A DNA stretch of 7,358 bases from an uncultured Sphingomonadales bacterium. GTDB taxonomy: Bacteria; Pseudomonadota; Alphaproteobacteria; Sphingomonadales; Sphingomonadaceae. Shown in pieces: positions 1 to 5,388 of the stretch; the stretch's first letter is position 1; every line of letters begins with the position of its first letter. Made by a program: the position numbers and the translations under genes. The DNA is taken from positions 1-7,358 of the forward strand of contig CAJBSR010000184.1 in the NCBI GenBank assembly GCA_903958285.1, read 5' to 3'. The notes under the pieces were generated by a model that saw only the letters and a program-made list of their open reading frames with translations, did no database searches and was not told the DNA's origin.

Positions 1-1335
1 CGAGGCATGAAGGACCGTGAAGGCTTTCAGGAAGTCGACTTTGCCGCGATGTTCGGGCCGCTATGCAAATGGGCAGCGCGCATTGATGAGGCCGCACGCA
101 TCCCGGAATATGTCGCGCGCGCCTTCAACGTTGCCATGTCGGGACGGCCCGGGCCCGTGGTCCTCGCTCTGCCGGAAGATATGCTGTGCGAACTGGGCGA
201 GGCTTTGGACCGGCCGCGCGTTGATCCGGTCGTGCAGGCGACACACCCTGACCAGATGGCGGACTTGGCCGCTCGACTAGCGGCGGCGAAAGCCCCCATC
301 GCGATTATCGGCGGCGCGGGATGGACGGCTGAGGCGGCGCGCGATTTCCAATCCTTTGCTGAAAGCTGGGGCCTGCCCGTTGCAGCTGGCTTCCGACGTC
401 AGGATGCGATATCAAATAGCTCCCCCGTCTGGGCGGGCAACCTTGGTTATGGGCCGAGCCCGAAGCTGGTGGCGCGCATCAAGGCGGCAGACCTTGTGCT
501 GGCCGTCGGCGCGCGTCTCGGAGAGGCAACTACCGACAGCTACACGCTCGTCACACCCGATCATCCCGGACAGACCCTCATCCATGTCCACCCGGACCCC
601 GATGAGCTGAACCATGTCTACCGCGCCGACCTTGCCATATGCGCGGATATGACGCGCTTTGCGCAGAGCGCAGCGGCGCTTCCGACTCCGGCCGAACCCT
701 CGCCTGCCGGTGCGCAAGCCCATGCCGATTGGCAAACTTGGAACACCCCAGCCCCCTTCGAAACGAAGGTCGATCTCGGCCAGTGTGTCGCCGCCATGCG
801 CGACTCGCTGCCTGCCGATACGATCATCTGCAATGGCGCGGGCAACTTCTCCGGCTGGTGGCATCGTTATTGGCCATATGGCGGCCTTGGCACGCAGTTG
901 GCGCCGACCGCAGGGGCGATGGGCTATGGCCCGCCCGCTGCTGTCGCTGCCGCCCTCCGCCGCCCCGACAAGACGGTCGTTGCGCTGGCGGGAGACGGCG
1001 ACTTCATGATGAACGGTCAGGAACTGGCGACGGCCATGCAATTTGGCTGCAACATCATCGTGATCGTGGTCGACAACGGGATCTACGGAACCATCCGCAT
1101 GCATCAGGAACGCGAATATCCGACCCGTGTGTCGGGCACGGGCCTGTCCAACCCCGACTTTGCAGCACTTGCCCGTGCTTATGGTGGCTGGGCAGCGACG
1201 GTGGAAACGACGGCAGAGTTTGCACCTGCACTGGCCGAGGCCATGTCCCGTTCAGGCCTGCGGCTGCTGCACCTGAAGACCGATCCCGAACGCATCAGTG
1301 CAGGAACGACGATTTCGGCGCTCCGAGACCGCTAA
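1..1335 (+). CDS. Thiamine-diphosphate-dependent enzyme, acetolactate synthase-like (5' part missing)
   Basis: This is a ThDP enzyme of the acetolactate synthase/pyruvate oxidase superfamily. The frame is open from base 1 (Arg-Gly before the first ATG at 7), and the family is usually about 550 residues, so roughly 110 N-terminal residues, holding most of the Pyr domain and its catalytic Glu, lie left of the window. The ATG at 7 is internal. Counting from that Met, the end of the Pyr domain is seen at 38-58 (SGRPGPVVLALPED), the central domain spans about 80-225 (APIAIIGGAGW, LVLAVGARLGE, IHVHPDPDELN), and the PP domain about 255-430. The ThDP/Mg motif is GDGDF at 329-333 with Asn at 357. FGPLCKW and GTIRMHQEREYP are typical of the family. 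The helix-cap segment reads MGYGPPAA where Leu is usual in place of the first Pro. No regulatory IlvN-type subunit follows. The substrate is unknown: housekeeping acetolactate synthase is possible, but a catabolic paralogue fits as well. The class is certain, the reaction is not. Confidence 0.88.
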   Translation, partial: RGMKDREGFQEVDFAAMFGPLCKWAARIDEAARIPEYVARAFNVAMSGRPGPVVLALPEDMLCELGEALDRPRVDPVVQATHPDQMADLAARLAAAKAPIAIIGGAGWTAEAARDFQSFAESWGLPVAAGFRRQDAISNSSPVWAGNLGYGPSPKLVARIKAADLVLAVGARLGEATTDSYTLVTPDHPGQTLIHVHPDPDELNHVYRADLAICADMTRFAQSAAALPTPAEPSPAGAQAHADWQTWNTPAPFETKVDLGQCVAAMRDSLPADTIICNGAGNFSGWWHRYWPYGGLGTQLAPTAGAMGYGPPAAVAAALRRPDKTVVALAGDGDFMMNGQELATAMQFGCNIIVIVVDNGIYGTIRMHQEREYPTRVSGTGLSNPDFAALARAYGGWAATVETTAEFAPALAEAMSRSGLRLLHLKTDPERISAGTTISALRDR

Positions 1336-1341
1336 CTTAGC

Positions 1342-1430
1342 CCGCTCAGGCTGAGCTTGTCGAAGCCTCGTCCTTTTCTGTGCTTCAAAAGCAAGTACGG
1401 CCCTTCGACAGGCTCAGGGCGAACGCGTTT
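1342..1430. repeat. REP-like inverted repeat in a convergent gap
   Basis: Arms CTGAGCTTGTCGAAG (1351-1365) and CTTCGACAGGCTCAG (1403-1417) are reverse complements at 14 of 15 positions, separated by a 37-nt loop. A smaller perfect hairpin, TGCTT-CAA-AAGCA (1381-1393), is nested in the loop. The right arm continues as GGGCGAACG (1417-1425). From memory this core is a common intergenic repeat in sphingomonads. It fills the gap between two genes that point at each other, so a role as bidirectional terminator or mRNA 3' end protector is plausible, but neither strand has a clear T-tract. Confidence 0.75.
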
Positions 1431-1446
1431 GTTGAGTTTGCTCAAT
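1431..1446. terminator. Short hairpin over the NUDIX stop codon (weak terminator candidate)
   Basis: TTGAG (1432-1436), loop TTTG, CTCAA (1441-1445) is a perfect 5-bp stem with one more G-T closing pair at 1431/1446. On the minus strand the NUDIX stop codon TGA (1444-1442) lies inside the stem. No T-run follows, so factor-independent termination is doubtful. The larger inverted repeat next to it is the better candidate. Confidence 0.25.
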
Positions 1447-2230
1447 CCCCCGCGCGCTTCGCGGTGCGGAAGCTTTCGCGCGTTACCGGATAACCAAGAT
1501 CATCGGGGATGCAGAGCCATGTTTCTTCGCCGTTCTTTTCCACCCATGGCGTGCACATGCGCACCGGTATGGAGCGGGCATGTTCTGCTGCGGCATCAAA
1601 GGTATCGAACAGCGCAAGCCGTTCCAGATTGCGGTGGGTGGGGAAGATGACATGGACATCGCCGCGCAGGGCGGAGTCGATGGTCGCCTGCGCGCTGTCC
1701 CAGAAGGTGCGGACATTTTCAGTCGCATCAACAATGGCTTCGGGCAGATCATCTGGCGCGCGGGCGATGTAGAAGCGTGTGTCAAACACGCGGGCTTCCT
1801 TGAAGTTCGGGCGCCAGCGGGCAAAGGGCACGAGTTGCTCAAGATCGAGCTCCAACTGTGCGGCATCGAGCAGTTCACTGAACATCTGGCGGTTGTGGAG
1901 CGCTTTGCGCGCCTCTTCCAGCCAGCCGGACGGAGGCGTTGTCGTCAGCCCGATGGGGACGCCCGATTCCTCAATGGTTTCGCGGATGGCAGCAATACGC
2001 GCGGCGGCGCACTCTCGCTCAATATGCGCGTGGCGGTCGGCGAGCAGATGATCATCGGGGTCAATGCGTCCGCCGGGAAACACAATGGCGCCACCTGCAA
2101 AAGCCATGCCTTTGGAGCGCTCGACCAGCAGCAGTTCAGGAGCCCCACCCGCACGTTCACGAAAGAGAATCAGCGTCGAAGCTGGAATGGCGGGGACCAA
2201 GAATTCGGGATCACCGGTTTCGATATTCAC
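1442..2230 (-). CDS. NUDIX hydrolase with an expanded Nudix box
   Basis: NUDIX hydrolases cleave nucleoside-diphosphate-linked compounds (NDP-X) and this one is probably cytosolic. The fold entry is seen at residues 16-54 (PASTLILFRE, LLLVERS, FAGGAIVFPGG). The Nudix helix is RETIEESGV at 83-91, which supplies the metal-binding Glu residues. The spacing between GG (53-54) and RE (83-84) is about 15 residues longer than in the canonical Gx5Ex7RE box, and the Glu expected before the helix is not in its usual place. A similar insertion is known in the NUDT19-like (CoA diphosphatase) group. The 130-residue C-terminal part includes PFARWRPN (135-142), TRFYIA (151-156) and FPTHRNL (196-202), which are also typical of that group. 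The start is GTG at 2230, supported by AGGAGA at 2240-2245. It converges with the ThDP enzyme and diverges from DUF4126. The substrate is not established; CoA or acyl-CoA hydrolysis is an inference. Confidence 0.88.
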   Translation of the reverse strand: MNIETGDPEFLVPAIPASTLILFRERAGGAPELLLVERSKGMAFAGGAIVFPGGRIDPDDHLLADRHAHIERECAAARIAAIRETIEESGVPIGLTTTPPSGWLEEARKALHNRQMFSELLDAAQLELDLEQLVPFARWRPNFKEARVFDTRFYIARAPDDLPEAIVDATENVRTFWDSAQATIDSALRGDVHVIFPTHRNLERLALFDTFDAAAEHARSIPVRMCTPWVEKNGEETWLCIPDDLGYPVTRESFRTAKRAGD

Positions 2231-2239
2231 GCGCGTCGC

Positions 2240-2245
2240 TCTCCT
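2240..2245 (-). promoter_or_regulatory. Ribosome binding site supporting a GTG start
   Basis: AGGAGA on the minus strand lies 9 nt before the GTG at 2230. No ATG in the frame has better support, so the NUDIX gene most likely begins with GTG. Confidence 0.6.
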
Positions 2246-2324
2246 GCGGCTGTGTTGCCGTCAGTCTCGTCTTGAACCACAGCGCGCGAAGGGACAAGCT
2301 GCTAACTCGACCAGTGGGGTCGGT

Positions 2325-2329
2325 GGGAG
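2325..2329 (+). promoter_or_regulatory. Ribosome binding site choosing among three ATG codons
   Basis: GGGAG ends directly before a run of three in-frame ATG codons (2330, 2333, 2336). Spacing is 0, 3 and 6 nt respectively, so only the third is at a workable distance. A perfect 5-bp hairpin, CGACC-AGTGG-GGTCG (2308-2322), sits just upstream. Confidence 0.55.
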
Positions 2330-2335
2330 ATGATG

Positions 2336-2941
2336 ATGGGTATTGTCGAACTTCTCGGCGTCGCCGCCAGCGTCAGCCTTCTCGCCGGATGGCGGCTCTA
2401 TCTCTGCGTTTTCGGCACTGGCCTCGCCATGTATTTCGGCCTGATTCAAGCACCTGAGCATGTCGCGGGGCTTCAGGTACTCGCCAACCCATGGGTCATT
2501 GGGGCGTCAGGCTTGGGGCTGATTGCTGAGTTTTTTGCGGACAAGATCGCTTGGCTCGATTCGCTGTGGGACTCTGTCCACACCGCGATCCGCCCCATTG
2601 GTGGTGCGCTGCTGTCCATGGCGATTGTCGATCCATCGAACACCACCTGGCAGGTCGTCGCGCTCCTTTGGGGGGGCAGTGCTGCGTTGGTCAGCCATGG
2701 GGCAAAGGCCGGCACGCGCGCCATCGTCAATGCGAGCCCGGAACCCTTTAGCAATGTGGCTGTATCGACGGGTGAGGATATCGTGACCGGCGGGCTGCTT
2801 TACCTCGTCCTGCAGGAGCCGGTTGCCGCATCCCTTGTCGCGGTCGCATTATTGCTGGGTGCCATCGCCCTGCTCATCGCCGTACGGCGGATGCTCCAGA
2901 CCCTGTTCGCGGTACCGAAGGTGACAACCGACGCGCGTTAA
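2336..2941 (+). CDS. DUF4126 domain membrane protein
   Basis: This is a conserved integral membrane protein of the DUF4126 family; no biochemical role is known to me. Numbering from the ATG at 2336 (201 residues), it starts with a hydrophobic segment (about 3-36) containing the family signature around AGWRLYL. A re-entrant or membrane stretch NPWVIGASGLGLIAEFF (51-67) runs into DKIAWLDSLWDSVHTAIRP (69-87). A further hydrophobic segment spans about 88-120, then the signature HGAKAGTRAIVNASPEPFSN (121-140), and finally a long hydrophobic stretch (about 149-183) before a short basic tail. The start could also be the ATG at 2330 (203 residues), but the GGGAG site fits 2336. It is divergent from the NUDIX gene across a 105-bp gap. 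Its stop codon overlaps that of dnaN on the other strand. Family assignment is from recognisable motifs; function is unknown. Confidence 0.85.
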   Translation: MGIVELLGVAASVSLLAGWRLYLCVFGTGLAMYFGLIQAPEHVAGLQVLANPWVIGASGLGLIAEFFADKIAWLDSLWDSVHTAIRPIGGALLSMAIVDPSNTTWQVVALLWGGSAALVSHGAKAGTRAIVNASPEPFSNVAVSTGEDIVTGGLLYLVLQEPVAASLVAVALLLGAIALLIAVRRMLQTLFAVPKVTTDAR

Positions 2942-4053
2942 ACGCGCATCGGCATCAGAACGTAGAGCGCAGGCGACTTGTCGTTTTCACGAATCAGCGT
3001 CGGTGCGGCGGCGTCCGCCAGATGCACTTCCACTGTTTCGCTTTCGATCTGGCTCAGAATGTCCATCAGATACCGGGCATTAAAGCCGATTTCGAAGCCT
3101 TCCGAGCCATATTCGCCGGACACCTCTTCAGCTGCCGTGCCATTTTCCGGCGAGGTGACGGACAGGGTGATCCGGTCCGGTTCCAGCGCCATTTTCACAG
3201 CACGGGTCTTTTCCAGCGCGATCGTCGACACGCGGTCAACGCCCGACATGAAGGCCTTCGGGTCAATCTTCAGGATCTTGTCATTCCCGGTTGGGATGAC
3301 GCGGTTATAGTCCGGGAAGGTGCCATCGATCAGCTTGGACGTCAGCACAGCTGTGCCGAGGCCGAAGCGAATCTTGGTGGCAGACAGGGTCACTTCAACC
3401 GTGCCTTCCACTTCATCGAGCAACTTGCGCAGCTCTGCCACGCATTTGCGCGGGATGATGATGTCCGGCATGCCTTCTGCGCCTTCGGGGCGCGGCACCG
3501 TCACGCGGGCAAGGCGGTGGCCGTCGGTCGCAGCCGCCTTCAGCACGGGCTGGCCATCGTCGCCGACGTGCAGGAAGATGCCGTTCAGATAATAGCGCGT
3601 TTCTTCGGTTGAGATCGCAAAGCGCGTCTTGTCGATCATCTGGCGCAGCGTGGCGGCAGGCAATTCAAATTTGGTCGGCAGTTCGCCTTCCGCAATGATC
3701 GGGAAGTCATCGCGCGGCAATGTGTTGAGGCTGTAGCGCGAGCGGGCCGCGACAACCTGCATCTTGCCGTCCGAAGCGGTCAGCGAGACCTGCGTGCCTT
3801 CCGGCAGCTTGCGCACAATATCAAACAGCGTGTGGGCGGACACAGTGGTCGACCCCGCCACTTCTACGCTGGCCGCTTCCATCGTTTCATTGATCTGGAG
3901 ATCAAGATCGGTTGCCATCAGTCGCATCGAGCCGTCCGACAGTGCTTCAATCAGCACGTTCGAGAGAATCGGGATCGTGTTGCGACGCTCCACCACGGAC
4001 TGGACGTGCCCGAGGCTCCTGAGCAGGTTTGCGCGTTCGATCGTCGCCTTCAT
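2938..4053 (-). CDS. dnaN: DNA polymerase III beta subunit (sliding clamp)
   Basis: This is the ring-forming processivity clamp of the replicative polymerase. It encircles DNA as a dimer and docks polymerases, mismatch repair proteins and ligase. Its length of 371 residues is normal, with three clamp domains at about 1-122, 128-250 and 255-371. Signatures seen: SVVERRNTIPILSNVLIEA (19-37), ATDLDLQI (47-54), TRYYLNGIFLH (152-162), ATDGHRLA (175-182), FPDYNRVIP (246-254) and the C-terminal YVLMPMRV (364-371). The DGHRL, FPDYNRVIP and MPMR segments form the hydrophobic pocket for partner clamp-binding motifs, so the clamp looks fully functional. The start ATG at 4053 has only a G-rich stretch upstream (GGGGG, about 6 nt away). 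dnaA and recF are not neighbours: the gene lies between DUF4126 (convergent, stops sharing TTAA) and a histidine phosphatase (divergent). Confidence 0.98.
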   Translation of the reverse strand: MKATIERANLLRSLGHVQSVVERRNTIPILSNVLIEALSDGSMRLMATDLDLQINETMEAASVEVAGSTTVSAHTLFDIVRKLPEGTQVSLTASDGKMQVVAARSRYSLNTLPRDDFPIIAEGELPTKFELPAATLRQMIDKTRFAISTEETRYYLNGIFLHVGDDGQPVLKAAATDGHRLARVTVPRPEGAEGMPDIIIPRKCVAELRKLLDEVEGTVEVTLSATKIRFGLGTAVLTSKLIDGTFPDYNRVIPTGNDKILKIDPKAFMSGVDRVSTIALEKTRAVKMALEPDRITLSVTSPENGTAAEEVSGEYGSEGFEIGFNARYLMDILSQIESETVEVHLADAAAPTLIRENDKSPALYVLMPMRV

Positions 4054-4097
4054 TCAAAACCCCCGAAAGATGGTCTGATACCCCTGATGGACAGGGA

Positions 4098-4126
4098 CTT
4101 ATGGTTCCTCACACGGTCATGGACAA
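4098..4126 (-). promoter_or_regulatory. Possible dnaN promoter
   Basis: On the minus strand TTGTCC (4126-4121) is followed after exactly 17 nt by CATAAG (4103-4098), each matching the sigma-70 type consensus at 4 of 6 positions. It lies about 45 nt upstream of the dnaN start, in the 140-bp divergent gap. Motif evidence only. Confidence 0.25.
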
Positions 4127-4193
4127 GAATATGCCTGCGGGCAAGTCCGCGCGCCGCTTGCCATTGGAGAAAATTGTGGGAAAAGCGCTGCCC

Positions 4194-4829
4194 ATGACAC
4201 TCAAAGGCCGCATCTTCATCGCTCGCCATGGCGAGACCGTGTTCAACTTCGCAAAAAGGATGCAGGGCGACAAGCGCGACACCCCTTTGACGCGCACCGG
4301 ATTCGCGCAGGCAGACGCCATGGGGTCAGAGCTTGCGGCCTATATCGGGGCCGGCAAACCGCTCCATCTCTGGTCCTCACCCTCCGGCCGCGCACTCCAG
4401 ACGCTCGCTGTCATATGCGAGCATATCGAACATGACTGGCATCTGGCCAAGCATGACCCCCGCCTCTTTGAAATCAATGTCGGCGATTGGGCCGGGCGCA
4501 CCTATGCCGAGATCATGGACGAAACCGGGCCGATTATGGACCTAGAGACAAGCCTGTTCAGCGTGCGCGCGCCGGGTGGGGAATGGTATGATGAGATTGC
4601 CGCCCGCCTGACAAGCTGGATCGACGACACCGCCCATATCGAAGGTGACCGGCTGGTCCTGATGCATGGCATGTCGAGCCGGGTGCTACGAGGCCTGCTG
4701 CTCGGGCTCGAGGTCAAGGCACCCTGGAACGCCCCCATCGCCCCCAGCCTTCCGCAAGGGACAATGGTCGTCATTGAAAACGGCGTGGAACAGATTGTGC
4801 GACAAGGCGGCGGAACGCACCACGCATGA
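4194..4829 (+). CDS. Histidine phosphatase family protein (phosphoglycerate mutase-like)
   Basis: This is a branch-1 histidine phosphatase of 211 residues, likely cytosolic. The catalytic RHGE is at 11-14, with His12 as the phospho-acceptor. The second phosphate-binding Arg is in SSPSGRALQT (Arg66). The likely proton donor is Glu93 in LFEINVGDWAG. The second catalytic His is His158 in LVLMHGMSSR. All four are present, so it should be active. Substrates in this family range from phosphoglycerate to nucleotides and sugar phosphates, and nothing here selects one. The reading frame is open upstream to 4029, into the start of dnaN. I chose the ATG at 4194 because related proteins begin a few residues before the GRIFIARHGE strand; ATGs at 4101, 4119 and 4131 would add a basic, unstructured-looking extension. 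No strong ribosome site precedes any of them. Its stop overlaps the next gene's start as ATGA, implying translational coupling. Confidence 0.87.
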   Translation: MTLKGRIFIARHGETVFNFAKRMQGDKRDTPLTRTGFAQADAMGSELAAYIGAGKPLHLWSSPSGRALQTLAVICEHIEHDWHLAKHDPRLFEINVGDWAGRTYAEIMDETGPIMDLETSLFSVRAPGGEWYDEIAARLTSWIDDTAHIEGDRLVLMHGMSSRVLRGLLLGLEVKAPWNAPIAPSLPQGTMVVIENGVEQIVRQGGGTHHA

Positions 4830-5305
4830 AGCGGGCGCTCGTCCTTGCGGCCCTCCTCCTCGGCGGTGCCGCGCAGGCTCGGGACGCTTTGGGCATTTTC
4901 GATGGCTGGGGCGCGTTCAAGGACGACAACCCCTATCGCTGCTTTGCGATTGCGGAACCTGTTGGCGAGAGCAAGGGCACATGGCGGCCCTTTGCCAGCA
5001 TCGGCCATTGGCCGGACCGCAACGTCCGCAGCCAGCTGCACATCCGCCTCAGTCAGGAACGGCGCCCCTCAGCAGAAGTTATCCTGACGGTGGGGGAACG
5101 CCGCTGGCGGCTCGTCGCTGGTCCATATGATGCCTGGGCGCCGTCCCCGCGCCATGACGCCTTCATCATCGCCAAAATCCGCGCCGCCCGCAGCATGAGC
5201 GTATCGTCCGTGGCCAAGGATGGCCGCGCCTTTGCGGACACCTATCGCCTAAAGGGGGCGGCCACCGCCATTGACGCAGCCGCACTTGGCTGCGTCAACC
5301 GATAG
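4826..5305 (+). CDS. Small exported protein of unknown function
   Basis: I do not recognise a named family with confidence. The 159-residue product has a clear signal peptide: KR, then the hydrophobic core ALVLAALLLGGAA, with a cleavage site after AQA at about 16-18. The mature part would be about 140 residues, presumably periplasmic. It has a Trp-rich start (FDGWGAFKD at 25-33), only two cysteines (Cys39 in YRCFAIAEP and Cys156 four residues from the end) that could form one disulfide, and a predicted beta-rich middle (VILTVGERRWRLVAG). The tail DTYRLKGAATAIDAAALGC somewhat resembles the end of invasion-associated locus B (IalB)-like proteins, but this is a weak similarity. Its start overlaps the histidine phosphatase stop by 4 bp (ATGA), so the two are probably co-translated. 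The gene is followed by a palindromic repeat. Confidence 0.8.
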   Translation: MKRALVLAALLLGGAAQARDALGIFDGWGAFKDDNPYRCFAIAEPVGESKGTWRPFASIGHWPDRNVRSQLHIRLSQERRPSAEVILTVGERRWRLVAGPYDAWAPSPRHDAFIIAKIRAARSMSVSSVAKDGRAFADTYRLKGAATAIDAAALGCVNR

Positions 5306-5320
5306 GAAACCGCTCCCGTT

Positions 5321-5386
5321 TGTGTCGAGCGACGTCGAGACACTCTGGCGCGAGGTCGCTCGACTTCGCTCGGGATGAGCGGGAAT
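5321..5386. repeat. Second palindromic repeat in a convergent gap
   Basis: GTCGAGCGAC (5324-5333) and GTCGCTCGAC (5355-5364) are perfect 10-nt reverse complements with a 21-nt loop. The left arm also sits in an alternative fold, GTGTC..GACAC (5322-5343) around the self-complementary CGACGTCG. The right arm continues as TTCGCTCGGGATGAGCGGG (5365-5383). The TCGACTTCGCTCGG core resembles a second repeat type common between sphingomonad genes, different from the one at 1342-1430. It fills the 83-bp gap between the exported-protein gene and the protease, which point at each other. A bidirectional terminator role is plausible; no clear T-tract is present. Confidence 0.7.
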
Positions 5387-5388
5387 GT

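Noticed and set aside
412..1104. 230-codon open frame on the minus strand inside the ThDP enzyme gene
   Set aside because: It lies wholly within a well-supported coding sequence, has low-complexity Arg/Gly/Ala-rich composition and no recognisable domain. Long antisense frames are expected in GC-rich DNA.
639..1340. 233-codon plus-strand frame overlapping the ThDP enzyme gene
   Set aside because: Its product is rich in Arg, Cys and Trp with no family motifs, as expected for an out-of-frame reading of a GC-rich gene.
1336..1441. Small RNA gene or attachment site in the first convergent gap
   Set aside because: The structure is fully accounted for by the palindromic repeat, and no integrase, tRNA end or promoter is visible.
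1580..2275. 231-codon plus-strand frame opposite the NUDIX gene
   Set aside because: It is antisense to a gene with clear NUDIX motifs and has no domain of its own.
3022..3612. 196-codon plus-strand frame opposite dnaN
   Set aside because: It is the complement of highly conserved dnaN sequence. Its His/Phe-rich composition mirrors dnaN codons.
4029..4193. N-terminal extension of the histidine phosphatase
   Set aside because: The frame is open but starts inside dnaN, encodes a basic segment unlike the family, and relatives start just before the RHGE strand.
4054..4193. Replication origin or DnaA-box cluster upstream of dnaN
   Set aside because: No TTATCCACA-like boxes or AT-rich unwinding region were found in this gap.
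4502..5041. 179-codon minus-strand frame across the phosphatase/exported protein junction
   Set aside because: It is antisense to two coupled genes with clear motifs and a signal peptide, and has no recognisable domain.
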